Assembly (NCBI RefSeq): GCF_036711975.1
Contig: NC_091973.1
Span: forward strand, 21,001,179-21,065,178
Source of the DNA: Onthophagus taurus
Taxonomy: Eukaryota; Arthropoda; Insecta; Coleoptera; Scarabaeidae
Direction of reading: 5' to 3'
DNA: 64,000 bases
Below the pieces are notes generated by a model. The model worked only from the letters and a program-made list of their open reading frames with translations, did not search any database and was not told where the DNA came from. The translations under genes were made by a program, and so were the position numbers. Positions 45,487 to 56,660 of the stretch are shown piece after piece; positions within the stretch are counted from its first letter, which is position 1, and the number at the start of each line of letters is the position of its first letter.

Positions 45487-47246
45487 TTAATCAAAACGGG
45501 TGAGCAGACTACAGTAATCAATACCTCTTATTGGGTAGATGCCATCGATACGGAACGACAAAAACTTTAAATACAATCTTTGTATACGTTCTAAAGCGTT
45601 TATATGTCTCGTATAGTAGGGTTGCCAAATCAATGCTGCATACTCAAGGCGAGAGCGTATCAAAGCGTAAAAAATGGTAAGTAGCCCGGCGGTCGAAAAA
45701 TCCTTACAATTACGATAAATAAAACCGTATGTTCGATGACATTTTGCGCAAAGAGTCGATACGTGTTTTACAAACCCAAGTTTTGCATCAAACACCACAC
45801 CTAAATCAGTGAAATCGTCAGTAACACGCAAGAACTCACTACCAATTTTGTACTGAGAAGGTATTCTGGAACATTTGATGTATGACATAGACGCGCACTT
45901 GGACACGTTTAATGATAAACGATTACTCGCGCACCACTCAACAACACTATCCAGACACCGCTGCAGAACCGCACAGTCCGTCAGTGACTTGACCGAAGTG
46001 AAGATCTTAAGGTCATCCGCAAACAGCAACCTCTCACAACCAATAGCATCCGTAATGTCGTTGATAAAAATTAAAAAGAGAAGGGGTCCCAAGTTCGAAC
46101 CCTGAGGTACACCTGACGTAGGACAAATCGAGAAGGAAATGTGGTTGAAATACTTAACATATTGTTCTCTATCTCGCAGATAAGACTCCATAAGGGAAAT
46201 CAAGGGTGCACTAAATCCGATGCCTGTCAATTTATGCAGTAATATAAAGTGGTCCAGTTGATCGAACGCTTTCTGGAAGTCTAAATATATTACATCAACC
46301 TGTCCTCTATTATCTAGAGTATCAGACACAAACTGGGTGAAACACGCCAAGTTGGAAACAGTTGATCGATTTCTAACAAATCCATGCTGGAACTGCGTTA
46401 TATAAGGTTTTATGTATGCGTAAATATAATTGTATAAAATCGATTCAAATATCTTAGAGAAGTTGCATAGCAAAGAAATAGGCCGATAGTTTTTTGTGTT
46501 GGTAACATCGCCTTTCTTATGAACTGGGCAGATGTAGGCTTTCTTCCACAGTTTAAGCATCACGGAATTCTTGAGAATTAAATTGAAAATGTGATGGAGA
46601 GGAGAATCAGAAATGGCAGCGCAGTCACGCAAGAGAAAACTGGGGATACCATCGATACCGACAGTGATCTTATTCCTTGCATGTCTCAACGCGGAGTTAA
46701 CCTTCTTCCACCGCCACCAAAAACTCTGCACCTCGGTACAGCAACATCAAGAGCTCTATAAATCAGATCATAAAATGCTGCACAACTAAGCTCAACATCA
46801 CCCACATTCGTAACTGCAGACCAATCGGTGGCTGGCACAAAGTAATTCATAAAGCAGTGGAAAATTCGCTCTTCTAAAATTATAACTTGGGGCATTATTG
46901 GAGGCTTCAAAATCAGGTGTTGAGTCCAAGCAAGAAAATGTAGCCCGAAGTGCGGGGTGATGACGATCCTCGTTCACTATAGGATCGAAATCACGTATGA
47001 CAGTACACGAGAAATTACAAAAAACTAGATCCACTAATCGGTTGTTGTGGTTGAGCACTGTATTAAGTTGACTAAAGTTGCAGAACGATTCATAGTTCTG
47101 GAGAGCAAGTCCAAAACAACCCTGCCGTCAGAAGACGAATAAGATGGGACATTAAAATCACCCACGACCATAACTGGGTGATTGGATAGGAAGTCCAGCG
47201 CTTGAAATCGCTCCAAAAATTTCTCAAAGTCTTCAATCGAAACCAC
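45487..47246 (-). pseudogene. Non-LTR retrotransposon ORF2 fragment (EN to RT), truncated at both ends
   Basis: Minus strand. 47246-46800 is the endonuclease (PVMVVGDFNVPSYSS, NHNNRLVDLVFCN, NEDRHHPALRAT). 46910-46686 is the start of the linker. A deletion near 46700-46740 removes most of the linker and joins it to RT at 46731-45487. RT has VGIDGIPSFLLRDC, NYRPISLLCNFSKIFES, YLDFQKAFDQLDH, GVPQGSNLGPLLFLIFINDI, the LFADDLKIF active site and RLSLNVSKCASMSY. It stops at SLLTRFD, where the relative at 50394-52385 continues for about 90 residues, so the 3' end is also lost. Same clade as the 48.5-52.5 kb element. Confidence 0.87.
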
Positions 47247-47301
47247 GTCAACTAATAATAATTGTAATTGTTGTTTTGTCTTCTTAACATCGTGTGATAT
47301 A

Positions 47302-47632
47302 GGATATGAAGGTTAAATTATTTTCCTTGTACTATATCGATGTTATTTATTTTTGTTTTCTTTTCTACATGTTTCGAGGAAACTGAGCCCTTATCATCAG
47401 GAAGAAATCCTGTTACAATTATAAATGTTCATTATTATTATCTTAATTACGCTTTAAATTATCTAAGGTTATGTTGTGGAATTTGTTCTTAATTGGCTAA
47501 ATATCTTAAAATATAATAAAACACAGTAAACTTACGTCAAATTTATGAATAAAACTTCACCATGTTCTGTTTCCGTTATTTGATATTATTGATGATTATC
47601 GATTGTTTATTTAACTTCCGATATCTTCTCGA
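47302..47632. repeat. Left arm of the long-inverted-repeat element
   Basis: Reads GGATATGAAGGTTAAATTA to CGATATCTTCTCG. Its reverse complement is found at 52518-52809 and 48431-48488. On the minus strand it carries CTGATGA...GAAAC (47371-47400). Confidence 0.85.
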
Positions 47633-47760
47633 AAGAAATAAAATAAAGAAATTTATCCACAATCACCCTAACACACTATACCTAAATGAACAATTACAAA
47701 ATAACAATAGACCTCTATACACATTTTTGAAAACCCCATTCACACCACCCAACAGACAAA

Positions 47761-48180
47761 TGAACGAGAGAAACAAGGCAAAGTAGCACCTTGTATTCTG
47801 CAACTTTTGTCTTCCTTAGCTACATTCCTATCCTAACCCCATATATATCCTACCCTAGCTCCTTCCCCAACCCAATTACAATTTAATTTTAATACTCTAC
47901 AATGACGAAAGATATATAGAACATACAAAGCATAAGAAAATTCTAACCTACCACAAATTTAACAGAGAGGAAGAAAATAATTATATAGGAGTGCAAAAGA
48001 GAGAAAGAAACGAAAGAGAAAGATAAACGATTGCATATATAAAGAAAGGAAAATAACAAAATAACGAAAAACACAATATAAAACAAAAGGCAAATGAACG
48101 AGAGAACCAAGGCAAGTAGCACCTTGGCTCTGCAACATTGTCTTCCCTTAGGCTACACTCCCATCCTAACCTACATAAAT
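47761..48180 (+). repeat. Pair of direct repeats inside the inverted-repeat element
   Basis: ATGAACGAGAGAAACAAGGC at 47760 and ATGAACGAGAGAACCAAGGC at 48093 each start about 90 bp of similar sequence (AGTAGCACCTTG, CTGCAACnTTGTCTTCC, CATCCTAACC). Confidence 0.75.
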
Positions 48181-48430
48181 CCTAATATACAACCTACACC
48201 CTTTCCCAACATACATACAATGATAAAATAAAATAAGAAATAGAATATAAATAAGTGATAGATAAAATTGAGAAATAATTCGAAAGTTTCTTAAAAAGAA
48301 AAAAAATTAAAATTTTAAATTTCAAATTTAAATTTAAATTTAAAACATAAAAACAACTAATAATGCAAATTCAATGGTACCAACCAAACACGAAATATCA
48401 CAATCCTCCATTACTAAACACGCCACAACA

Positions 48431-48488
48431 ACGAGAAAACCGAGAAGATATCGGAAGTTAAATAAACAATCGATAATCATCAATAATA
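48431..48488. repeat. Right arm, inner part
   Basis: CGAGAAGATATCGGAAGTTA onward is the reverse complement of about 47585-47632. It breaks at CATCAATAAT, where the non-LTR element inserted. Confidence 0.8.
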
Positions 48489-48924
48489 ATAATTCAAGCG
48501 CGTGAACAAGTGAGAGGTGCACGTGTCATATTCGCTGTGTTTGCTGCTTGGTTTTGCTTGATGAGACTAGTTATTCTGAGGTATATTTGTTACCGAAGTG
48601 TGAGTCTATGTTCGTGCTTCACGTTGCCGTAATTAGTAAGTGATTATAGCGGTGAATGCTTGTCTTTATTAAATTTGTTTATTTGCTTTGGTTGGTATTG
48701 AGATTATCGTAGCGATTTCATTGCTCGGTAAGAAACAGGATTGATTTGCTATCGCACTCTGGGTGGTGTATTGTCTCCTTCGATCTACTCCTGACTCTCT
48801 CTTTATCCTTTTTCCTTCTCCGGGGCCTGCCTTTCTGTGTTGTCAGTCACCGTAACGGGCACTACAGGTGTGAAGAGTGTTATCCCTTCTCCTTCCTTTT
48901 AGATCGTCGTGGACATACGCCTGA

Positions 48925-49630
48925 TGGATAAATGTGCCTGTTGTAATCGCCAGTGCGAACAGCATCGCACTGTGAGGTGCTGCGTCTGTAGCAAGATATT
49001 TAATATTAGTTGTGTAGATGTCTCTGCGGCTGAGGCGCGCAAGGTTCATGCGGGAAGGGGAATGACTTAAACAGTCTGAAAGCCGTTATACTCTCTCTCC
49101 AGAAGGATATTGCTGCTCTGAAATCAAATGTTACTCCGCCGTCTTCACATTCTTTAACTGATTTTGATTCTGAAAAAATTATACACGAAGTGATGGAACG
49201 CGAGCGTAGGAAGAATAATCTGATGATTTATAATATTCCAGAATCCCACGGTTTATCACGGAAAGAACAAGGTGATGCGGATGTTACCTTTCTAAGCAAA
49301 CTATTTACGCATTTGGGGGTTACTGAACCTATTATTCAGCCTTTTCGCTGTGGTAAATTTGACGCTTCTAATACCGCGAGATCTAGGCCTATACGAGTAA
49401 AATTATCAGATCATAATTCTTTTAAGCTTATTTTTCGTAATATGCGGAATTTGAAATCTCATAATGAATTTAAGAACATCTCTGTCTCGAATGATCGTAC
49501 TCCTTTCCAGGTTGATCTTTATAGGAGGGCGAGGACTGAATTAAAAACAAGATCTGAGTCTGGCGAAAAGGATTTGATACTAAAGTACATCCGTGGCATT
49601 CCCTCAATTGTCAAGGCTTCGGAAAACTGA
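48925..49630 (+). pseudogene. ORF1 of the non-LTR element: PHD-like finger plus L1-ORF1-like domain
   Basis: ATG at 48925 opens MDKCACCNRQCEQH, then VRCCVCSKIFNISC. The Cys/His spacing resembles a PHD finger, known from ORF1 of CR1-group LINEs. A one-base shift near 49055 moves to the frame ending at 49630. That frame has a Leu/Lys heptad-like stretch (NSLKAVILSLQKDIAALKSN, probable coiled coil) and an RRM-like region (RKNNLMIYNIPES, KLIFRNMRNLKSH, SVSNDRTPFQVDLYRRAR). The ORF would chaperone element RNA. The frameshift is the only clear defect. Confidence 0.75.
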
Positions 49631-49653
49631 TTTTGCCCAACAAAATGTGTCAA

Positions 49654-52385
49654 TCTGTTAATGTATACTATCAAAATGTTAATGGTCTTCGTACAAAAAC
49701 GCGTGAATTTTATGTTAATTGTTCTGATTGTACCTATGATTTGATTGCTCTATCGGAAACTAATTTAAATTCGGATCTTGGATCTAATGAATTATTCGTG
49801 GATAAGTACAGAGTCTTACGAGCTGACCGTAAGTTTGATTTGGTTGGACATAACAGAGGTGGTGGAGTTCTGCTTGCTGTAGCTAGTCATCATGATGTTG
49901 AGCTGGTTGACTCTATAGACATTCAGGCTTTAGTACCACTTGTCGATGTGTTGATTTGCAAGTGCTCTTTATGGTCTGTGACCTTATATATCGTGGTGTT
50001 GTACATACCTCCTGATAATCCGCAACCTGATTTACTATGTTTCTTGGACGCCCTAGAACATAAAGTTTTGAATTATCCTGTCCTTATCCTTGGTGATTTT
50101 AATTTGCCTGAATATATTAAGGCGCCTGGTATGTCAACCAAATGTGGAAAAACGGAGTTATTTCGTAACTTTTGTGATTTTCTGGACCTTCGCCAACTCA
50201 ATCATGTACTGAACTATGACAATCGTCTATTGGATTTGGTTCTGACAAATACTGACCATCAGTTTGATCTTGTTCATGATGATTGTCCCTTCGTCTACGA
50301 GGATCAGTACCATCCTGCCTTAGATATTACAATGAATTTACTGACGGCAAATGATGGTTTGCCGAACTTTCCGTCTTTGGGTGGTTTCCTGGCATGTATG
50401 ATAAACTACTTTACACGGATTGGTCTTTTCTCAATGTGGAGGTTAATGCGGATGATGCTTTGCGAGCTTTTTATAAAAAGTTGTATGAGATTTTGGATTT
50501 ATTTGTTCCTAAGAGATTGAGTCGGGGATCCTCATACCCCATTTGGTACACCCCAGAAATTAAGCGGCTATTAAAGTTGAAAGAGTATTATAGGAGGAAG
50601 TGGAGGAGAAGCAATAGTGCTTTCTATTCAGCGGAATATAAAAGACTGAGATGTTTGACTAAACAGAAAATCTCTGATGCGTATACTTCTTTTACTATTA
50701 GTGCTGAACAATCGCTTAGTTCTGATCCCCGTAACTTTTGGAATTATATAAGACAGAAAACAACGACCTCTCGACTTCCTGGAAAAATGATGCGTGATAA
50801 GTCCACCTACACTGATCCTGAAAAAATAGTTAATGCTTTTGCAGATCAATTCTCTGGAGTATATTCTGGTGTCTCTGCTTATAACATGGTTGATGTACAC
50901 TCTACGTATCCTCCAGTATTTGTTACCGATGTCACCGAAGAAGAGGTTCTTCATTTCCTAAAAAGGTTACCTAATAAATTTACTGCTGGTGATGATGATC
51001 TTCCTGCATTTTTCATTCGTGATTGCTGTGCAGTTTTTGCAGTTCCGCTTCATTTAATAATTAACCTATCCTTAAGCACTTGCTCGTTTCCTAAACTTTG
51101 GAAGCGCTCACGCATTGTTCCTGTATTCAAGCATGGCGAACGTACCAACATTACTGATTATCGACCAATATCGTTATTGTCCAATTTCGCTAAGGTATTT
51201 GAACAGATTATTTACAAGATGATTTATCCACAGGTTCAGTCATTTGTGTCACCATATCAGCATGGGTTTATCAAGCGTCGTTCGACCATTACCAACCTCG
51301 CGGTGGTTACTGAGGTAATTTGTGAATCTTTGGATAGGGGCGGTCAGGTAGATGTGGTATACACTGATTTTTCTAAAGCATTCGACATGATTCATCATGA
51401 CGTCCTCTTGTATAAACTTAGTGCTTTTGGCTTATCTCCTAAGTTTATGAAACTATTTGCCTCTTACCTATCGGGTCGTATAAATTATGTGTACTACAAC
51501 GGTTATGCGTCTATGGAGTTTACGGCTAGGTCTGGTGTTCCTCAGGGCTCAAATCTAGGCCCCCTACTATTTGTTATCTTCTTGAATGACCTTCTAGACA
51601 AATTTTCATCAAGCGTACTAGCTTATGCGGATGATCTGAAACTATTCCGACCTATTTTTGCGGACCGTGATGTTGTCAGTCTTCAGTCGGATTTGGACGT
51701 CTTGGTGGAATGGTGTAACCGTTATCAGCTAAAGATTAATGCCAATAAGTGCGGTGCAGTTAGTTTTACACGCAAGCTGTCTCCTCTTCCATCTTCTTAT
51801 TATATAGAAGGTGTTCTTCTTGAGAAATTATCTACAATCAAGGATCTGGGAGTAACTTTTGACCGCAAATTGTCTTTTGTACCTCACATCGAAAATATTG
51901 CATCTTCTGCTGCGAGGATGCTTGGTTTCGTTTTGCGCACCTCGCGTGCTTTTTCTGATATCGGTGTGTACAAGACCCTATTTTCGACCTTTGTATTGTC
52001 CAAATTGGAATATGGCTCTGTAATTTGGTCGCCACATTATGTGTGTCATAGACTTATATTGGAGAGAATTCAGAGGAGATTTCTCAAATATTTGTCTCTA
52101 CGCCTGGACGGATCATACCCGGATCGTGGAATGGATTACGCATCCCTGCTGCGGCGTCACAGTTTTTCTGCACTAGACGTAAGAAGAGATGACCAGTGCA
52201 TCAAGTTTTTGCAGAAGTTAGTGCAAGGTGAATTGGATTGTGGTTGGTTGTTGTCGCGGATCATTTTCGCGGTGCCTACGCGTGCAACACGTAGTACAAA
52301 TCAGTTTTATTTGAGGAATTGCAGATCCAATGTTTTAGCCAACTCCCCGGTGCAGAGGATGTGTAAACTAACTAACAATCAATAA
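49654..52385 (+). pseudogene. ORF2 of the non-LTR element: endonuclease and reverse transcriptase
   Basis: The endonuclease frame has its last ATG-proximal codons at about 49645 (CQSVNVYYQNVNGLRTKT). APE-type motifs follow: LIALSETNLNS, LILGDFNLPEY, DNRLLDLVLTN, EDQYHPALDI. A frameshift near 50383 passes to the RT frame to 52385. RT motifs are DYRPISLLSNFAKVFEQ, YTDFSKAFDMIHHDVLL, GVPQGSNLGPLLFVIFLNDL, the AYADDLKLF active site and LKINANKCGAVSFTR. The C-terminal domain ends CKLTNNQ. ORF1 and ORF2 are about 15-25 bp apart. EN nicks the target and RT copies the RNA there. One frameshift blocks it. Confidence 0.9.
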
Positions 52386-52517
52386 TAGTGTAAGAGTGTT
52401 TATGTGAATTATATTTGTTTTATGGCATGTGTTATTTCTTATTTTCTTTTTCTTGTAATATTGTCCTGTAATTGATCTTTGTTGGGCAATAAAGTGAATT
52501 ATTATTATTATTATTAT

Positions 52518-52809
52518 TATAATAATATCAAATAACGGAAACAGAACATGGTGAAGTTTTATTCATAAATTTGACGTAAGTTTACTGTGTTTTATTATAT
52601 TTTAAGATATTCAGCCAATTAAGAACAAATTCAACAACATAACCTTAGATAATTTAAAGCGTAATTAAGATAATAATAATGAACATTTATAACTGTAACA
52701 GGATTTCTTCCTGATGATGAGGGCTCAGTTTCCTCGAAACATGTAGAAAAGAAAACAAAAATAAATAACATCGATATAGTACAAGCAAAATAATTTAACC
52801 TTCATATCC
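52518..52809. repeat. Right arm, outer part
   Basis: Reverse complement of about 47302-47585, differing at a few bases (TGATGAGGG versus TGATAAGGG). Carries CTGATGA...GAAAC on the plus strand at 52711-52740. Confidence 0.85.
52711..52740 (+). ncRNA. Hammerhead-like core motif
   Basis: CTGATGA, then TGAGG-GCTCAGTT-TCCTC, then GAAAC. The conserved CUGANGA and GAAA boxes flank a 4-bp stem with one unpaired base at its foot. The left arm has the same motif on the minus strand (47371-47400), with a weaker stem. Stems I and III are not shown convincingly, so self-cleavage is an inference. Confidence 0.35.
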
Positions 52810-52821
52810 AATAATAATTGT

Positions 52822-53300
52822 CGTTGAAATGTAGGTGTTAAATTCTTTAGCATTATTTTAACTCGCGTACTTTCAGGTATCCGGGTATTTAATCGAGAAA
52901 ATAGATTTTGCATCATGGATACATAGATTCCGATTGATTTAGTAGGGCCCTGTGTCCGATGCCTAATTTCATACAAAAAAATTCGAATCATCATTCAAAT
53001 TAACTGTACTAATATTAACTGCGGCTCGAACTGGTGTAGAAGCTCTAGCTTTCAACTCCAATCGCGATGACAAAGTAACGATTTCAGAAATAAATTCCGT
53101 TTTCGATCTCATCAGCGTCCTTAGGTAAAGTCCGATTAGCACGTCCGAGCAAATAATTCAGCCAAGTATCAAGTCTTTTAAATTCGGAGGACGTCGCGAT
53201 TCCCGTGAATTCATCTATTTTGCCCTTTATTTTCGTTAAATCGTCCCGTATTGCTCTCTAATCTTGTGCAAATGTGAATGGGTACTCTGGCAACGTAAAG
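52822..53300 (-). pseudogene. Ty3/gypsy gag fragment (gypsy-C2), interrupted by the inverted-repeat element
   Basis: Minus strand. N-terminal part at 53300-53030, in several frames (FISEIVTLSSRLELKARAST). Capsid at 52994-52822: HRTQGPTKSIGIYVSMMQ, then FSRLNTRIPESTRVKIMLKN and PTFQRQLLL. The inverted-repeat element lies directly after QLLL. The frame continues across it at 47253 for a few codons (VDVVS) before the EN fragment. Confidence 0.7.
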
Positions 53301-53489
53301 CTCGCGTTTTTCTCTAACCGAATAAATTTTCGTAACGAGTGACGCATTTCGTCATGCGCTAACTCTCAGTGACGCCCCTAATTCTGAGTACCTTCATGAG
53401 TACCTCATACCTTATCGCGTCCTACATAAATACATAAATCATTTTTTATTCTGTTTTTTTTACAATGTTGACATTACGTTCTGCTTACG

Positions 53490-53905
53490 TTCTGCACCAC
53501 TGATGTAGGGCTGCAGGCGTACAAATATGTTGAATACCATTTTGCCTTAAAAAATGTGCATTATCTGATATTAAAGTCTTCGGCAATTCAAACGTAGAAA
53601 AAATTTTTCTCAATATCTTTATTGTTTCTTCACTCGTAGTAGAGTTAGCAATATGAGCTTCCACTCACTTTGATGTGCACCAACCAATATAGAGAACACT
53701 TTAATTCGAAACGGTCCACAATAATCAATATGAACTCTATCAAAAAAAATTTCAGGCTGTTATTAGTAAGTGTTCTACTGTTATAGTTACAAGTTTGACA
53801 TGCTTTTACACAGTTCTCAATATTTATGTTTTGCCACCAATAATAATAATAATAATTATAATTTTGCCACTCCCAAATGAGTAAAATGAAATTGATCTAA
53901 TACTA
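53490..53905 (-). pseudogene. Gypsy-C1 integrase remnant
   Basis: With frame breaks the minus strand reads a HIDYCGPF-like first block (about 53700), then RKIFSTFELPKTLISDNAHF (about 53580) and HICTPAA with lost continuation. These are the first and second Asp blocks of a gypsy integrase. It lies 3' to the RNase H piece at 54443-54628 and belongs with it. Confidence 0.6.
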
Positions 53906-54049
53906 GTTTTCGTAATTTTTCAGGTATAACAATTCTATTATTCCAAACCAAGCAATTACTTTCAATTGAAAATTCATATTATAGTTCTTGTCTGCAAAAG
54001 ATTTAAAATGTCTTAATCGAAAACCATAACATGGCCAATGTCCCGATTT

Positions 54050-54312
54050 GACACTCCACTAGTCGCGTGTCATCTAAGAGATGACGGAGACGTGCTAGTG
54101 GAGTAACTACTGGACTAACTACTGCAATTTGGAACCTGTACGGTTCCCATTTTTGTCGTTATTTATTAAATATAATGAATGTTATTAAAATATAAATACG
54201 TTTTATGAGTTTTTAAACTAGTGTTTTAAACTTTTGCATGCATTGAAAAGTCATCTAAAAGAAGACATGCGACCACTCTTGTAGCAACAGGAGGCGCGAC
54301 TACTGGAGTGTT
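54050..54312. mobile_element. MITE, about 263 bp, with inner hairpins
   Basis: Terminal inverted repeats ACACTCCACTAGTCGCG (54051) and CGCGACTACTGGAGTGT (54295-54311), one mismatch. The left part is itself a hairpin: ACTCCACTAG...CTAGTGGAGT (54053-54104) with GTCATCT...AGATGAC inside. No gene. It lies between two pieces of gypsy-C1. The target duplication is not clear. Confidence 0.7.
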
Positions 54313-54442
54313 AACAAAATGAATAACATTCTACAACAACTCATCTTTTTGTGTTGCATTCAAAATATCCTTAACAGTTATATTAAAATCTTTGATGTCA
54401 ATATAATTATTAAAATATTCTTCTTCCGCCTAGTCTTTATTA

Positions 54443-54640
54443 TTATACAATAATAATTGGCAATCTAAATAAACAATCAGCCATGTTTTGACCCGATCTA
54501 ACATATTCTATTTTATATAATGTACGTAATGCAAATTGCATTGGTTTCACGATACCATCTTCACAAATATAACACAAAATTGCTCCAACACCGATGTTGG
54601 ATGCGTTTACAATTAATTGAATCGGCAAAGATTGATTAAA
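54443..54640 (-). pseudogene. Gypsy-C1 RNase H remnant
   Basis: Reads PIQLIVNASNIGVGAILCYI and EDGIVKPMQFALRTL, then jumps to KIEYVRSGQNMADCLFRLP. The first catalytic Asp position shows Asn. The middle of RNase H is deleted. Family call from the DASxxGxGA and ADxLSRLP patterns. Confidence 0.72.
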
Positions 54641-54659
54641 AGGAAGTGAAACATCTTTG

Positions 54660-55132
54660 GATGTTAATGCGTTTTAATATAATTAATTTATATTATATTG
54701 CTTTATTGTATTCATGTGTCCAAACCTAATTTACTTCTTTCTTTAGCAATTGATATAAAATGTATAAAATTGTAAAGGTTTCTAAAAAATGGATGGGAAC
54801 CTATCCCAACAAGATCTTCTCAAAGTCATTCGTTGAAAGACTCAGCAGGTAATGTTTCATGTCTGGCTCTGAGAGCATTGAGAGTGTCCGTATTACTATG
54901 CAGACGGTGGTTATGCTCATGCTAGAATGTGTTGTCCACCGTGTAAATGCGTCAATGAAACAGTACCAGAAGATTAGGGAATGGATTATTTAATTGACAT
55001 TAGCTAGTAATCACAAGTAATAAAATTAATTTTTATTTCTGAAATATTTATTAAATTTTCTAGTTCTAGTGTTGAGAAAACTTTGATTTTGTTTAATTTA
55101 TTTAATTATATTTGATGTATGTTTGGTTACAG
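54660..55132. other. Stretch without recognised feature
   Basis: Contains a slightly GC-richer block at 54785-54960 with no open frame or family motif. Confidence 0.45.
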
Positions 55133-55470
55133 TGTGCAGGATATAATTTTGATATTTTTCAAGTGTAAATTCACGTTTAGTTTTTTTTTTGTAAATTTAT
55201 ATTTTGCTATAAAGAAGGCACGTGCGCAAAAATCACTCTCTCTCACTGTCACAGTCACTTAGTCGAATCGTTAATTCATTCGTATCTTGAAATCATTCTT
55301 CGTCTAATTAAAATATATATTCGTTTAGTTAAAATAAAGGAAAATTAGTCGTAAAAATATTATTTATACGTTTACAAAGCATCTAAAGCATAAAGAACAT
55401 TTTATTCAAAATTAATAAGTGTTTCGTGAACCAGCGTAAAACCCGCCAATAAAAATTAACAAGCTAAACA
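55133..55470 (+). repeat. 5' LTR of BEL-4
   Basis: Ends TGTGCAGGATAT and GCTAAACA. TATAAAG box at about 55209, followed by CT-rich initiator-like sequence. Followed five bases later by a BEL primer-binding site. The left end is inferred from the TG start. Confidence 0.6.
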
Positions 55471-55475
55471 TAAAA

Positions 55476-55493
55476 TGGCCCTTCGAGCCGGAT
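55476..55493 (+). promoter_or_regulatory. Primer-binding site of BEL-4
   Basis: TGGCCCTTCGAGCCGGAT differs in one base from the site in BEL-2 and BEL-3. Complementary to a tRNA-Tyr-like 3' end. Confidence 0.72.
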
Positions 55494-55559
55494 TGAAGAG
55501 AAGCCTAAGATTCGTAGAAGCAGCAAATCTTTGAAACAAAGAAGAAAAAATCTTCAAGT

Positions 55560-55970
55560 CGTTACACGTGCTTTTCCATTCCAAGAAGATTTCCATGCTT
55601 TACCTTCAATGAAGCAGCATGTCAAATCTTAGTCATCCCCGGAGAAAAATGAAATAACTAACCCAAACTATGAAGAATCCACGAGTACTAGTACAAAACC
55701 ACGTAAAAGCTTTATTTGAAACAGAAAAATAGCACCTGAAAACTCACAGGCAATACGGGTGTTTATTGACACTATCAGAAAACACATGCGCGCGCTCGCG
55801 ACGTTAAACCAACCTCCTGCTAATTAGGACATGGTAATTATCTATCTTGCGACGACAAAAATGGAAGATAGTTCAAGTAGGGATTGGGAACAACGCAAAG
55901 CAAATACTTTAAAGGAACGAGCGGATTTAGTGGAGAGGTTAGATCGCGGAACAAATGAACGTGAATAATG
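55560..55970 (+). pseudogene. BEL-4 gag remnant
   Basis: Broken frames that still show the DUF1759 gag pattern: RKHMRALATLNQPPAN, a stop, DMVIIYLATTKM, then SSRDWEQRKANTLKE. The family normally has a WD...IYLI..K.D......WE block there. Most of gag, protease, RT and RNase H are deleted before 56140. Confidence 0.6.
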
Positions 55971-56139
55971 CTGACGTCAGTGGGAACGTTGGGTCAAATT
56001 GCCCCTTAATCATTTGGTGCAATAGAACACTATTTAATTAGAAAAAATATTTTTATTGAATTATTCATCTAAATAAATCCTATTTGTACGATTACTCATA
56101 TAAGATTTCCCAATTTCAGTTTATCAATGCTTCAAATCT

Positions 56140-56660
56140 AGTATATGGTGGGATGGTCCTGTTTGGTTGTCGGAATCCTCGTCCAATTGGCCGCACGAAG
56201 CTTCAATAGATTCCGAAGATGATGACGTGTCAGCCGAAGAACGAATCGTTACCGCTGCGATTACTGAAAGGGTTCAAAATTGTATACTTACCTTGATCGA
56301 GCGTTTCTCGAATTTAAATAAAATAGAGAATATAGTTGTATATGTACTGCGCTTCATTTCAAGTTGCAGAAAAACAAGTAGATATAGAAATGTAACGCTT
56401 TCGCTTTTTGAAAAGCAGAATGCTCTTCATGTCATCGTTCGTCTGGTCCAGAACGAACATTTCGAAGAAGTATTTCAGCAAATTAGAGCTGGCAAGCTAT
56501 TATCCAAACCAATTAGAAAACTCTCACCTTTTATTAGCAGAGAGAACTTACTCAGAGTGGGTGGACGACTCAAACATTCAGACCTCCCATATGACGCAAA
56601 ACACCCAATTTTACTGCCTAGTCGTCATCGATTGTGTGAACTAATTGTGGAACATCTGTG
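56140..56660 (+). pseudogene. BEL-4 pol linker and start of integrase
   Basis: Reads WWDGPVWLSESSSNWP from about 56148, through a variable acidic part, LLSKPIRKLSPFISRENLLR and KHPILLPSRHRLCELIVEHL. This is the segment between RNase H and the integrase zinc region. After EHL a gypsy insertion begins at about 56655. Confidence 0.82.

Larger units (their letters stand above)
48493..52515 (+). mobile_element. Nearly complete non-LTR retrotransposon (CR1/Jockey-like) with PHD-type ORF1
   Basis: 5' UTR 48493-48924, ORF1 48925-49630, ORF2 about 49654-52385, then 3' UTR and a (TTA)n tail ending about 52515. Both ends fall at AT-rich ATAAT in the inverted-repeat arm. Each ORF has one frameshift. It is the best-preserved LINE in the window. 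Confidence 0.87.
47266..52809. mobile_element. Long-inverted-repeat element with hammerhead-like motifs, split by a non-LTR element
   Basis: AATAATAATTGT lies on both outer sides (47254-47265 and 52810-52821), a 12-bp target duplication. Left arm about 47302-47632; right arm 48431-48488 plus 52518-52809, near-perfect reverse complements once the non-LTR block is removed. A 36-bp tail (47266-47301) lies outside the left arm only. The core (47633-48430) contains two similar 90-bp blocks (47761 and 48094). Inverted terminal repeats, a one-sided tail, a long target duplication and hammerhead-like motifs recall Penelope-type structure, but no RT is present. Non-autonomous; class uncertain. Confidence 0.65.

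Noticed and set aside
47562-47786. 74-codon frame in the inverted-repeat element core
   Set aside because: Half of it lies in the terminal repeat, and no RT or other domain is visible.
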